64,000 nucleotides of DNA, taken from the NCBI GenBank assembly GCA_045535815.1, contig JAZSMJ010000006.1:7791-71790 (forward strand), written 5' to 3'. Source of the stretch: JAZSMJ01 sp045535815 (GTDB lineage Bacteria > Bacillota > Clostridia > Oscillospirales > CAG-272). Each line of letters opens with the position of its first letter. Position 1 is the stretch's first letter. This document shows positions 8,264 to 17,369 of the stretch, piece by piece. Both the position numbers and the translations under genes were made by a program. The notes under the pieces were generated by a model. It was not told the DNA's origin, made no database searches, and was given only the letters and a program-made list of their open reading frames with translations.

Positions 8264-9244
8264 TTATTCTTGATAGGATGTTTCTTCATTTGTTTCATCT
8301 GAGGAAGAGTTCATCATATCAAAGTCGCTCGGAGCAACTGTTTCGGCTTCTTGCTCGGTGTCTTGTTCTTCTGACGTTTCGATAGTAATATCGCTGTTTT
8401 CCACCTCTAAGGGATCGCCCGAGTATTCTGAAATGATAATGTCGCCACTATTTATCTTTGCGTTTATCTTTCTGTCGGAAAATCCTTCCGAAATTATATT
8501 CTGACCTGATGAAGTGCCGAACAGATAGATATTTCCGTTTGACGTATGAAGATCAAACAGCTCGTCTCCGACAGGTGAAATCTCACAGTTAAGATCTCCC
8601 TCATCCAATTCAATGTTATATTCGGGTATAACACAACCGATAAAGTCCGCATCTCCGTTTTTTATGGAAACGTAAAGCTTGGAATCGGTATAAACACGGT
8701 CAAAGCAGACGTTTCCGTTTTCAATAATAACGGAATAATTCGTTTGAGATGATATCGAATTTGCATTGAAGCTTCCGTTTGATATGTTAATATCAAAATG
8801 CTCGATATCGTCATCAGAAAGATATACGTTTATAATTCGGTCTCTTTCACTGTAGGATGAGCTCTTGAGAAGATGGCGCAGACCGTTATTCTTAACCGAT
8901 ATTATGGTATTGTAAGCAGATATTGTATCGGTTATGCTGATTACAGAATCGGACGAGTTGGAAATCATATAGGAATATGGGGTGTAATTTACCATTTCTA
9001 TATATGACGATTCCGTACTGCTGAGCAGATTGACTGTTGAAGTATGATCAATATCAATGATTATTTTTTTAATTGAGGATGGTATCTCTTCGGTAATTAT
9101 ATAATCACCGGTTTCGGAGTAATACTCATTGAAAATGTCAATTCCGTTTTCTATCGCACTGTCATAAGCAAGATATGAAGTGAGTATTCCTGCTCCGATT
9201 ATCAGAATAGAGATAACAAGAAAAACTATAGATGCAACCTTCAT
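8264..9244 (-). CDS. DUF4097-type membrane-anchored beta-helix protein
   Basis: 326 residues: N-terminal membrane anchor (MKVASIVFLVISILIIGAGILTSYLA region, about 1-27), then an extracytoplasmic domain with short repeated beta units (SNGSFNANS, IENGNVCF, IKNGDADF, TSNGNIYL, INSGDIIIS), the pattern of DUF4097/DUF2807 adhesin-like beta-helices, and an acidic Glu/Ser/Thr-rich tail. Function unknown; such proteins are usually paired with DUF1700 (HAAS) proteins as here. Its ATG overlaps the upstream stop by four bases (ATGA). Confidence 0.75.
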   Translation of the reverse strand: MKVASIVFLVISILIIGAGILTSYLAYDSAIENGIDIFNEYYSETGDYIITEEIPSSIKKIIIDIDHTSTVNLLSSTESSYIEMVNYTPYSYMISNSSDSVISITDTISAYNTIISVKNNGLRHLLKSSSYSERDRIINVYLSDDDIEHFDINISNGSFNANSISSQTNYSVIIENGNVCFDRVYTDSKLYVSIKNGDADFIGCVIPEYNIELDEGDLNCEISPVGDELFDLHTSNGNIYLFGTSSGQNIISEGFSDRKINAKINSGDIIISEYSGDPLEVENSDITIETSEEQDTEQEAETVAPSDFDMMNSSSDETNEETSYQE

Positions 9245-10167
9245 CTTCTTGCACTCTCCTTCCTGAAATGATAGATCATCCGACGGATCTTTTTAATGAT
9301 AAACCGGTAAAGCTTTGACCAGTTCTTTATAATGAATGGCAAAAGTCTGACCGCAATATTATAAAGAACAATTCCGGAAAACAAGGTTGCCCCTATCATG
9401 GTAATTCCAATGCCGATCTCAAATATACCAGAGTAAAATTCTGAAAACGTTTGAAGTATACCGAAAATGATAATAGCAGCGGATGAAACCGTACCTGCTG
9501 CAACAACTGCAATTAGCGTGACAAAGAAAGATGCTATCATAATAGCGATAGAAGCGCACACTACGGCAAAAAGAGCAACCAGAATTACTGCAATCGGAAG
9601 AGTAACCGGAATTGTAAGTATCATTACCGTCCAAAACAAAGGTGATGAGCGGGTGCTTTCAATATCAAGTGCTTCAAATTTTATTTTCTTTTTGGACATA
9701 GTGGACGGCTTAAAGGTTTTTTCGGCAATTTCGTTTATTCTTTCCTCTTCTGTCAGGTTTATGACAGCGCCCTCCTTGGTTTTTGCATCCTCATCAAACA
9801 GGTTGAGAACGAAATCGTTTGATCGGACTGCATCGTCAAATACTGCAGGATCAAACTGTATCGTATATGCCTCGGATGGATCAATATCGTCCTTATCAGA
9901 AGAAGTGTTGTTTGATTCTATAAAAGCGTCCGGTCTGATATTATTATCAACGTCATATGTATTTGATTTTTCTATCAGGTTACCTATGTAGTCAGAAATT
10001 TTTTCAATCTCTTTTTCGTTATTGACAAACTTTTTTTCAAAATCCTGATCAGAGATCGCAGAGAAAAAACGTTCCATCTGCTCCATATACGAAGCAAACG
10101 TTTCTTCAGGATATTCTCTCGCAGTAAGCTCAGCGCGAAGCGAAGACAAAAAATCGGTCTTATTCAT
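9241..10167 (-). CDS. DUF1700 (HAAS) family membrane protein
   Basis: N-terminal HAAS/DUF1700 domain (MNKTDFLSSLRAELTAREYPEETFASYMEQMERFF), an acidic linker, and about four membrane helices in the second half (WTVMILTIPVTLPIAVILVAL, ASFFVTLIAVVAAGTVSS and following). I place the start at ATG 10165-10167 because the family begins with MNKxxFL; a TTG at 10191 in frame lies closer to the AAGGAAAG site and is the alternative. Partner of the DUF4097 protein. The family often sits beside a PadR regulator; none is seen here. Confidence 0.75.
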   Translation of the reverse strand: MNKTDFLSSLRAELTAREYPEETFASYMEQMERFFSAISDQDFEKKFVNNEKEIEKISDYIGNLIEKSNTYDVDNNIRPDAFIESNNTSSDKDDIDPSEAYTIQFDPAVFDDAVRSNDFVLNLFDEDAKTKEGAVINLTEEERINEIAEKTFKPSTMSKKKIKFEALDIESTRSSPLFWTVMILTIPVTLPIAVILVALFAVVCASIAIMIASFFVTLIAVVAAGTVSSAAIIIFGILQTFSEFYSGIFEIGIGITMIGATLFSGIVLYNIAVRLLPFIIKNWSKLYRFIIKKIRRMIYHFRKESARR

Positions 10168-10216
10168 TATTTTTGCGTCGGAGATATCCAACTTTCCTTT
10201 CTACAGATTTTTATGA

Positions 10217-10245
10217 TTGATTTTTTTCGATTGATATATTATAAT
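10217..10245 (+). promoter_or_regulatory. Sigma-A promoter for trmB
   Basis: -35 TTGATT (10217-10222), 17-bp spacer, -10 TATAAT (10240-10245), about 50 bases upstream of the trmB ATG. Confidence 0.65.
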
Positions 10246-10266
10246 AATACTATCCTATTATTACAA
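10238..10266 (-). promoter_or_regulatory. Sigma-A promoter for DUF1700-DUF4097-DUF378
   Basis: Minus strand: -35 TTGTAA (10261-10266), 17-bp spacer, -10 TATAAT (10238-10243). Its -10 overlaps the -10 of the trmB promoter on the other strand. Confidence 0.65.
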
Positions 10267-10295
10267 TTATATCAAAATTCGGAGATACTTTCAAT

Positions 10296-10913
10296 ATGAG
10301 AATGAGAAAAAAGAAGCACGGGGCGGAAAGAATTAACGCATGTTCCGACATAATATTACATAATGCTGAGGAAATAGCCGATTTTCTTCCTGCACAGCTT
10401 GAAATTGGGTGCGGTAAGGGAAGCTTTATAATGGGTATATCCGAGCGTTTCCCGGAAGAGCGATTTATAGCAATAGAGAAGATTGCCGACGTTGTGGTAA
10501 CTGCACTTGAAAGAGCAGTGGCGGCAGAGAGAAAGAATATAAGATTTCTTATTGCAGATGCGGATAAGCTTTGCGAGCTTTTTCCGGAGCATAGCATAAA
10601 AAGAATATATCTAAATTTTTCCGATCCGTGGCCCAAAGCAGGTCACGCTAAACGAAGACTTACCCACCGCAACTTTCTTGAAAGATATAAGAAGATACTG
10701 ACAAAGGACGGATCCATATTCTTCAAAACCGACAACAGAGGCCTTTTTGATTTTTCTCTTGAAGAATTTGCCGAATGCGGTTTCCGCCTCGAAAATATTA
10801 CCTACGATCTTCATAACAGTGAGTTTAATGCTGATAATATCGTTACAGAATATGAGACGAATTTTTCGCAAAAAGGTTTCACTATAAACAGAGTTGAAGC
10901 ATATCTTAAATAA
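10296..10913 (+). CDS. trmB: tRNA (guanine-N7)-methyltransferase TrmB
   Basis: SAM-dependent methylation of G46 in tRNA, 205 residues. SAM-binding motif LEIGCGKGSFIMGISERFPEE is split across the N-terminal third; the family signature YLNFSDPWPKAGHAKRRLTH is at about 109-128, and a C-terminal TEYETNFSQKG matches TxYExxF. RBS GGAGATACTTTCAAT precedes ATG. Monocistronic between its own promoter and a bidirectional terminator. Confidence 0.95.
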   Translation: MRMRKKKHGAERINACSDIILHNAEEIADFLPAQLEIGCGKGSFIMGISERFPEERFIAIEKIADVVVTALERAVAAERKNIRFLIADADKLCELFPEHSIKRIYLNFSDPWPKAGHAKRRLTHRNFLERYKKILTKDGSIFFKTDNRGLFDFSLEEFAECGFRLENITYDLHNSEFNADNIVTEYETNFSQKGFTINRVEAYLK

Positions 10914-10917
10914 AACG

Positions 10918-10943
10918 AAAAGCCCTGCAAAAGCAGGGCTTTT
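10918..10943. terminator. Bidirectional terminator between trmB and the transporter
   Basis: AAAAGCCCTGC-AAAA-GCAGGGCTTTT, 11-bp stem with T-runs on both sides. Ends trmB on plus and the long Hdr/Flx/Frd operon on minus. Confidence 0.92.
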
Positions 10944-10954
10944 ATATTTGATTA

Positions 10955-12226
10955 TCAGAATAAGATTATCAAAAGCTGTGATACAAGTACTACCGATATA
11001 AGTGCTATCGGATACGTTGCTGCATAAGCAGCGGCAACGTCTTCGGTCTTTGCAACGCTGATAAGTGTACCGAGTGCAGGTGTTGAGGTCATTCCTCCTG
11101 TGATTGAGCCAAGGTTGTTGAGAAGGCTGAGCTTAAGAACGTACTTAGCAAACAGGAATCCTATTAGCATCGGGAATATTGTCATTACAATACCATATAC
11201 GAAGTACATAATATCAAAGTTAGCAACGAAGTCTGCGCCTCCGGGGATTCCGGCACCTACAAGGAAGAGCACAAGACCGAGCTCTCTGAAGAGCTTAAGT
11301 GTATGCTGATCGGGCATAATGCTGAGCTTACCGATGCGTCCGAAGTGACCAAGTATAAGTGCAACAAGAAGACATCCGCCGGTAGTCGTAAGCGAGAAGC
11401 AGGTTCCGCTAAGGCCTTGAGCTGAAAGCGGTATCTTGATCTTGCCAACGAAAGTTCCGAGAACTGCCGCAAGAGCAAATACTGCAAATCCGTGTTCATC
11501 AAGCTTTAAAAGAGTGCCTGTAAAGGCGTTTTTCTTTTTGTCTGCTCCGTCATCCTTTAAAATAAGCTTTGATCTTTCAAGATCCATATCTGCTTTGGAA
11601 AGCTTAGGAATAAGCTGAACGAAGAGAACGACACCTATAACTCCGAATATGTATGCAATTCCGTGACCTACGGACACAAGGCTTGTGAGCGAGGGGTCAA
11701 CGGTTGCCTTTGCCGCAGAGAATGCAGGAGTTGAGGTAAGTGAACCCGAGAGCAGACCGACTATCATTGCTGTAAAGCCTTCGGATGTCTCTATGGATGA
11801 GCCGAAACCTATAGCTCTTCCGGTCATAATACAAGCAACGGCAGAAAGTCCGCCGGCTACTATAATAACGAAGCCGAGAAGAACGTAGGATTTGAAGTTC
11901 TTCTTCATATTTCCGAAGAACTTGGGTCCTGCAATAAAACCAACGGACGTAACGAAGAGTACAAGTCCGAGGTTTTCGATTATCTCAAGTGCCTGATTTA
12001 AGAAGTTTACCGATTCAGCCTCTCCCTTGATTATCATCTGTGATTCAAGAGGACCGATCAAAAGAGCACCGAAGAGAAGGGCAATAACGAATACGCCTGC
12101 ATCCCCCAGAGATACGCCCTTAATGGTAATACGACCGAATGCGTAACCGACAAAAAGTATGCCAAATACGCAGAATATTAAGAATGAAATACCTGTTACA
12201 GGGATAAAACCGCCAAATAAATTCAT
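10955..12226 (-). CDS. AAE-family (AspT/YidE/SucE1-like) transporter, probable C4-dicarboxylate exporter
   Basis: 423-residue polytopic membrane protein made of two similar halves, each with GLVLFVTSVGFIAGPKFF / GLVLFLVGAGIPGGADFV and MIVGLLSGSLTSTPAFSAA / SITGGMTSTPALGTL, the duplicated YidE/AAE signatures. The central cytosolic loop is short and shows no RCK/TrkA-C domains found in E. coli YidE. The family includes the aspartate:alanine exchanger and the succinate exporter SucE1. Being the last gene after frdBA, 18 bases downstream, succinate export is the inferred role; an aspartate/alanine or fumarate function remains possible. Confidence 0.8.
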   Translation of the reverse strand: MNLFGGFIPVTGISFLIFCVFGILFVGYAFGRITIKGVSLGDAGVFVIALLFGALLIGPLESQMIIKGEAESVNFLNQALEIIENLGLVLFVTSVGFIAGPKFFGNMKKNFKSYVLLGFVIIVAGGLSAVACIMTGRAIGFGSSIETSEGFTAMIVGLLSGSLTSTPAFSAAKATVDPSLTSLVSVGHGIAYIFGVIGVVLFVQLIPKLSKADMDLERSKLILKDDGADKKKNAFTGTLLKLDEHGFAVFALAAVLGTFVGKIKIPLSAQGLSGTCFSLTTTGGCLLVALILGHFGRIGKLSIMPDQHTLKLFRELGLVLFLVGAGIPGGADFVANFDIMYFVYGIVMTIFPMLIGFLFAKYVLKLSLLNNLGSITGGMTSTPALGTLISVAKTEDVAAAYAATYPIALISVVLVSQLLIILF

Positions 12227-12244
12227 GCTGTTATCTCCTCTTTA

Positions 12245-13840
12245 TCAAACCTTACGGGTGTAATTCGGAAGAAGCTTAGGAGAAACAACGTCTGTCTTTA
12301 TACCTGCATCCTTAAGCTCCTGTGCGAACTTTTTAACGTGATCAACAGTAAGAGCACCGAGCTTAACTGATTTGGATTTTTCAGCAGCATTTTTACCTGC
12401 GCTACGTCCGAATACGATGATATCGAGCAGAGAGTTACCCATAAGTCTGTTTCTTCCGTGAATACCGCCAACAGCCTCACCGGCAACGTAAAGGTTTTCA
12501 ACCGCAGACATACCGTCGGCAGAGATGTCAATACCGCCGTTCTGATAATGGAGTGTAGGATAAATAAGAATAGGTTCTTTTCTGATATCTATATCATACT
12601 TTGAGAACATATTGAGCATAGCGGGAATACGCTTTTCAATAGTTCCTTCTCCGCCGATTATCTCGATCATGGGAGTATCGAGCCAAACGCCCTGACCCTC
12701 GGGAGTCTTAACGCCGTTGCCTCTGTCTGTGCATTCACGAATAATGGATGCCGCAGAAACGTCACGTGTTTCAAGAGGATGCATAAATGCTTCGCCGTTA
12801 GCGTTTATAAGCATAGCTCCGAGAGAACGAACCTTTTCGGTAACGAGTGCACCAAAGATCTGTTCAGGGAAAGCAGCTCCTGTAGGATGATACTGAAGGG
12901 TCTCAGCGTAAAGAAGCTTTGCGCCTGCTCTGTATGCGAGAACGAGACCGTCAGCGGTTGCACCGTAATGATTGGAGGTAGGAAAGCCCTGATAATGAAG
13001 TCTTCCTGCACCGCCCGTAGCAATAATTACTGTCTTAGCCTTAGCAATGGTGATCTCATTTGTCTCCATGTTGAGAAGAACAGCACCTGCTGCCTTGCCT
13101 TGGTCGTCAAGGATAATCTCTATAGCGGATGTAAAATCAATTACGGGAATATTTCTGTTAAGAACCTCATCACGAAGAGTACGCATGATCTCTGCACCGG
13201 AATAGTCCTTTGCAGCGTGCATTCTCTTTCTTGATGTACCGCCGCCGTGCGTGGTTACCATTGTACCGTCTTCAGCCTTGTCGAACTCAACTCCGAGCTC
13301 GTTCAGCCATTTGATAGCATCGGGAGCCTCACATACGAGTCTTGAAAGAAGCTCAGGCTTTGCGGCAAAGTGACCGCCACCGAAAGCATCGAGGTAATGG
13401 ATAGCAGGGGAGTCGTTGGGTTTATCCGCAGCCTGAATTCCGCCTTCTGCCATCATTGTGTTAGCATCGCCTATGCGAAGCTTTGTTACCATCATAACGG
13501 AAGCACCGCTGTTATCTGCTTCGATAGCAGCTGAAGAGCCTGCTCCGCCACCGCCGATAACGAGAACGTCAACATCATAATCGGGATGCTTGAGGTCAAG
13601 CTTCATACCCTTTATGCGACTGTTACCCTGAAGAAGAGCTGCAAGCTCGTGAGGAACCTTGTCTCCCTTGTTGGGGCCAACCTGAAGAGTAGCAAATTCA
13701 TTCTGCTTATAGTCGGGGTGATATGTAGCAAGAAGCTGTTCCTTTTCTTCTGCAGTCATTCTGCGAAGCTCCTTGCCGATACGGGAAGCACGAGTAGCCT
13801 CAACCTTTTTTATAGATTCGAGCATTTCTGTTGTATACAT
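12245..13840 (-). CDS. frdA: Fumarate reductase/succinate dehydrogenase flavoprotein subunit
   Basis: 531 residues. An N-terminal extension of about 90 residues, rich in charged helices, precedes the FAD-binding GGGGAG (96-101). Next come AEGGIQAA, THGGGTSRKRMH, YHPTGAAFP, the Arg active-site region ETRDVSAAS and YQNGGIDI, then GEAVGGIHGRNRLMGNSLLD, which matches catalytic flavoproteins of the Frd/Sdh/TfrA family. Reduces fumarate to succinate. Followed by the transporter and preceded by frdB; no frdC/frdD membrane anchor is nearby, so the enzyme looks soluble. The direction is inferred from context. Confidence 0.9.
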   Translation of the reverse strand: MYTTEMLESIKKVEATRASRIGKELRRMTAEEKEQLLATYHPDYKQNEFATLQVGPNKGDKVPHELAALLQGNSRIKGMKLDLKHPDYDVDVLVIGGGGAGSSAAIEADNSGASVMMVTKLRIGDANTMMAEGGIQAADKPNDSPAIHYLDAFGGGHFAAKPELLSRLVCEAPDAIKWLNELGVEFDKAEDGTMVTTHGGGTSRKRMHAAKDYSGAEIMRTLRDEVLNRNIPVIDFTSAIEIILDDQGKAAGAVLLNMETNEITIAKAKTVIIATGGAGRLHYQGFPTSNHYGATADGLVLAYRAGAKLLYAETLQYHPTGAAFPEQIFGALVTEKVRSLGAMLINANGEAFMHPLETRDVSAASIIRECTDRGNGVKTPEGQGVWLDTPMIEIIGGEGTIEKRIPAMLNMFSKYDIDIRKEPILIYPTLHYQNGGIDISADGMSAVENLYVAGEAVGGIHGRNRLMGNSLLDIIVFGRSAGKNAAEKSKSVKLGALTVDHVKKFAQELKDAGIKTDVVSPKLLPNYTRKV

Positions 13841-13855
13841 TATTCTCAGCCTCCC

Positions 13856-14530
13856 TTATTTCTCAATGTCACGGTTGTTGTAGAGCTCTTTCATCTCGGA
13901 AATGGGCTTCTGCATAAGAGCCTCGATAAGCTCCTTGAAATCACCGTTTTCAATTTCACGAACTCTGTCTTCAAGATGCTCTGATTTAGGTGCAAGATAC
14001 TTACCGTTGATTCTTCTTGCGAGCAAAGCTACCTGAGGATGAGATATTCCTGCAGGACAGCGTGAAGAGCAAACACCGCACATTACACAGTCAAAGGATT
14101 CTTCTGCGCACTTTTCAAAATCGCCTCTCTGAGCGTAAGCTATGTACTGCATAACGTTAAGATCCTGAGTACAGCTCTTTGTACAAGCATTACAACCGAT
14201 ACAGCTGTATATTTCGGGATAGAGCTGCATCATAACCTGCTCGGAAAGAGATACGGTGTTTATATCGTACACCTGCTTAACGAGCGGGAAGAAGGGAAGC
14301 ATTGCGATATACATATCGTTTTCAACCTTTGTCTGGCAAGCAAGACAGGACTTGAGCTCACGCTCGCCCTTTATACGGTATATGGTAGCGCACGCACCGC
14401 AGAACCCGTTTCTGCATCCGCATCCTCTGACCAGCTGATATCCGGCATATTCCATAGCCTTCATTATTGTAAGATTTGACGGTACTTCATATTTCTTTCC
14501 CATCAAATATATATTTACCATTTCTTCCAT
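13856..14530 (-). CDS. frdB: Fumarate reductase iron-sulfur subunit
   Basis: 224 residues. N-terminal [2Fe-2S] domain with CGCRNGFCGAC and a distal CLAC (about 37-69), then two C-terminal cluster motifs CIGCNACTKSC and CVMCGVCSSRCP. It lacks the CCG (cysteine-rich) domain found fused in TfrB of methanogens and the usual third cluster spacing is compact. RBS AAAGGAC before ATG. It connects FrdA with an electron donor; since no membrane subunit is encoded, the neighbouring Flx/Hdr proteins are the likely donors (inference). Confidence 0.88.
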   Translation of the reverse strand: MEEMVNIYLMGKKYEVPSNLTIMKAMEYAGYQLVRGCGCRNGFCGACATIYRIKGERELKSCLACQTKVENDMYIAMLPFFPLVKQVYDINTVSLSEQVMMQLYPEIYSCIGCNACTKSCTQDLNVMQYIAYAQRGDFEKCAEESFDCVMCGVCSSRCPAGISHPQVALLARRINGKYLAPKSEHLEDRVREIENGDFKELIEALMQKPISEMKELYNNRDIEK

Positions 14531-14548
14531 ATCGATAGTCCTTTCAAA

Positions 14549-15373
14549 TCAATATTCATTCGGCATTTCATCGAGCTGATCGCAGCGGAAAACGGGACCG
14601 TCCTTGCAGACGTATTTATCACCGATATTACATCTGCCGCACTTTCCGATACCGCATTTCATCTTAAGCTCCATGGTAGTGAATACCTGAGTTTTATCAA
14701 AGCCGAGCTCGATAAGACCGGCAAGAGTGAATTTGATCATTATCGGAGGACCGCATATGATAACGGTTTTGTTAGTATCAAAACCGAGCTCCTTTACATA
14801 ATTGGGAACGAAACCGACATGACCGCTCCAGCCTTCCTGGGGATTGTCTATGGTGAGATGAACGTTAGTACCGTCCTCAGTGCACCATTCGTTTATGATC
14901 TCGCTGTAGTCAACGAGATCGTCCATTGATCTTGAGCCGTAAACTATATCAATTTTACCGTAATTTGCTCTGTTATCACGAACGTAATTGATAACGGAGC
15001 GGAGAGGAGCAAGTCCGATACCGCCGGCGATAAACAGAAGGTCTTTACCCTTGAAATCAGCTTCAACAGGGAAGCCGTTACCGTACGGTCCGCGTATAGT
15101 CAACTGCTGACCGGGCTCTATTTCATGGAGCCAACCCGAAAGACAACCGCATTTTTTGATGGAGAATTCCATGAAATCGGTGTTTGTAGGGGAGGAAGTT
15201 ATTGAGAACATTGCTTCGCCAACACCGGGGATGGAAAGCATAGCGCACTGACCGGGCATATGCTCAAAAACCTTTTTGCCGTCAAGACCGACAACTCTGA
15301 AGGTCTTAACGTCGGGAGTATCGATTCTTATATCGGTAACGACACCGATAGCGGGTATAAGGGATTCATTCAT
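14549..15373 (-). CDS. flxA: FlxA-like FAD/NAD(P)H oxidoreductase subunit
   Basis: 274 residues of the ferredoxin-NADP reductase fold: FAD region GQCAMLSIPGVGEAMFSI, RGPYGNGFPVE, NAD-binding GIGLAPLRSVINYV, CGPPIMIKFTLAGL and a C-terminal [2Fe-2S]-type motif CGIGKCGRCNIG...C. This architecture is shared by hydrogenase gamma subunits, dihydroorotate dehydrogenase electron-transfer subunits and FlxA. With FlxB, FlxC, FlxD and HdrABC next to it and no hydrogenase genes, FlxA (NADH entry point) is the best reading. Stop-start with flxB coincide at 15373. Confidence 0.82.
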   Translation of the reverse strand: MNESLIPAIGVVTDIRIDTPDVKTFRVVGLDGKKVFEHMPGQCAMLSIPGVGEAMFSITSSPTNTDFMEFSIKKCGCLSGWLHEIEPGQQLTIRGPYGNGFPVEADFKGKDLLFIAGGIGLAPLRSVINYVRDNRANYGKIDIVYGSRSMDDLVDYSEIINEWCTEDGTNVHLTIDNPQEGWSGHVGFVPNYVKELGFDTNKTVIICGPPIMIKFTLAGLIELGFDKTQVFTTMELKMKCGIGKCGRCNIGDKYVCKDGPVFRCDQLDEMPNEY

Positions 15374-16395
15374 CAGTCGTTACCTCCTAAAGCTTTCATT
15401 ACTTTAACTATGTTCATAGATATAGGACACTTGTTTATGCATCTTCCGCAGCCAACGCATCCGAAGATACCCTCGTTGTTTTCGGGATAATAAACAAGCT
15501 TATGCATAAATCTCTGACGGAATCGTTCAAGCTGTGTAAGTCTGGGATTTCCGTGAGCCATCTTTGTGAAGTCGGAATACATACAGCTGTCCCAGCAACG
15601 GTATCTTCTGACACCGTCAGCGGTCTTAATGTCTCTAACGTCATAGCACTGACAGGTAGGACATACGAAGGTACACGTTCCGCATCCGATACAAGCCTCG
15701 GAAAGCTCCTTCCATTTTTCATCGGAAAACAGCTTAAGAAGAACGTCTCCCTTAAACTTATCTGTTGAAAGGGAAGCAAGCGGAAGCTTTTTCATAATTT
15801 CGCCTATACGCTTCTTCTGTTCGTTTACTGCTTTATCGTCAGTATCTTCAAGAAGATCACTTATCTTTTCGATAAATGCATTACCTTTTTCGGTGAGCGC
15901 ATTGAAGTAAATGAATTTGCCGTCCGAATAAGCCTCAACGTCCCCACCGGGAGCAGCAGGGTCTATTCCGAAGGCTGTGCAGAAGCAGGACTCTCTGGGA
16001 GAGTTGCACGCCATAGTAACTATCGTGCCGTGCTCTCTGCGGTTTTTATAGTAGGTATCTACCGGATCGCAAAGGAAAACGCGATCAAGTATATCGAAGC
16101 TTTTTGCGTCACACGCACGGACACCGAAAACAACGAAATCTTCTGTTTCACGGCGTATGTCTTTAACCTCAATGGTCTTTCCTTCAACTTTAAAATCAAC
16201 GAGATTTTCGGTCTGAGGGAAGAAGAAATCCTTTGCGCTTCTTACTGTGTTGAGTGCGCCGGAAAGCTTTTTGCCATCCTCCCACTTTTCATAAGCTGCC
16301 TGACCGTTTTCTTTATCAACGGGAATGTAGAGCTCAGAGGAAGAAGCAACTATCTCAAACAGTGAATCTAATTTTTCATAAGGAAGCTTTTTCAT
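15373..16395 (-). CDS. flxB: FlxB-like 4Fe-4S dicluster protein
   Basis: 340 residues. An N-terminal domain (DFVVFGVRACDAKSFDILDRVF) as in hydrogenase beta/anaerobic sulfite reductase A proteins, then two Cys motifs, CIGCGTCTFVCPTCQCY and CVGCGRCINKCP. It should relay electrons between FlxA and the Hdr module. Overlaps flxA by one base and lies 2 bases after flxC, so the Flx subunits are translationally coupled. Distinguished from AsrA only by context. Confidence 0.8.
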   Translation of the reverse strand: MKKLPYEKLDSLFEIVASSSELYIPVDKENGQAAYEKWEDGKKLSGALNTVRSAKDFFFPQTENLVDFKVEGKTIEVKDIRRETEDFVVFGVRACDAKSFDILDRVFLCDPVDTYYKNRREHGTIVTMACNSPRESCFCTAFGIDPAAPGGDVEAYSDGKFIYFNALTEKGNAFIEKISDLLEDTDDKAVNEQKKRIGEIMKKLPLASLSTDKFKGDVLLKLFSDEKWKELSEACIGCGTCTFVCPTCQCYDVRDIKTADGVRRYRCWDSCMYSDFTKMAHGNPRLTQLERFRQRFMHKLVYYPENNEGIFGCVGCGRCINKCPISMNIVKVMKALGGND

Positions 16396-16397
16396 AA

Positions 16398-17369
16398 TCA
16401 GTTATTCCCCCTTTCCTCAACAACGCTGGGTTCAGCATCATCGAAGGTATAGCTTGTAAGGGGAGCAGTCGTAGTTGTATCATCGCCTGCCTGGAATTCA
16501 CCGTAAAGCTCATTTATATCTTTGATGAACTTTCTGTTGAGAAGGTGTATCGGAATATGCTCGGGGCAAACTCTTGAGCATTCTCCGCAATCAGTACATC
16601 TGCCTGCAACGTGGAAGGCTCTTATAATATGGAACATATTCTCTTCAAACGACTGAGAAGGAGCCTTGCTTGTAGTGCCGAGATCATCGTTATCGAAAAC
16701 GCATCTCTCGCATGAGCACGCAGGACATACGTTTCTGCAAGCGTTACAGCGTATGCATCTTGACAGCTCATTCTGCCAGAACGCAAAGCGTTCATCGGGA
16801 GTCATATTTTCTATCTTAACGACCTCATCAAATCTTTCAGCACCTGTTTCTTCGCCGTTATCGCCGATTATTTCATCAAAGGCAACAAGCTTCTTTGACT
16901 TACAGCTTACGCATCTTTCAGCGAGAATATCTTTTTTGTCAATTGAAATATTTCCGCTTACAGTTTCAACGCTTATTGTCTTTCCGTCAGATGAAACTGA
17001 GAGTATAGCACTGTCAGCCTTATTCCTGAGGTATTCGGGAAGCGCCATACCGTCGCACTGAACGCCCACTATATAAACGTTTTCACGAATGATACGGTGT
17101 TCCTTTATAAGCTGATTGAAGCTGTATGTATCGCAGGGCTTTAAGAATGCAAGAATCTTTCCGCCCTTGCGGCTTTCTTTAATAAGATACTTTGAAAGAT
17201 TTGCTCCGCAGAAATCGTTGAAAACAAAATCCTTCTGTATCTCCTCAGCACTGTTGAAAACAGCAGGAGTAACGTCATAGCAAACGTCACCTAACTTCCA
17301 GCCTATAACACGGTCAACAGTACCGTTTTGGAGTAATTCGATTGCTTTATTTATCATTTTGCTTTGCAT
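16398..17369 (-). CDS. flxC: FlxC-like 4Fe-4S dicluster protein
   Basis: 323 residues, distant relative of FlxB: N-terminal ILAFLKPCDTYSFNQLI, an internal CVSCKSKKL, and C-terminal cluster motifs CIRCNACRNVCPACSCERC and CTDCGECSRVCPEHIP. RBS GGAGGATTTGAG precedes the ATG at 17369, inside the flxD 3' end (16-base overlap). A Ser/Thr/Asp-rich tail follows the last cluster. Expected role: electron relay of the Flx module. Confidence 0.78.
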   Translation of the reverse strand: MQSKMINKAIELLQNGTVDRVIGWKLGDVCYDVTPAVFNSAEEIQKDFVFNDFCGANLSKYLIKESRKGGKILAFLKPCDTYSFNQLIKEHRIIRENVYIVGVQCDGMALPEYLRNKADSAILSVSSDGKTISVETVSGNISIDKKDILAERCVSCKSKKLVAFDEIIGDNGEETGAERFDEVVKIENMTPDERFAFWQNELSRCIRCNACRNVCPACSCERCVFDNDDLGTTSKAPSQSFEENMFHIIRAFHVAGRCTDCGECSRVCPEHIPIHLLNRKFIKDINELYGEFQAGDDTTTTAPLTSYTFDDAEPSVVEERGNN

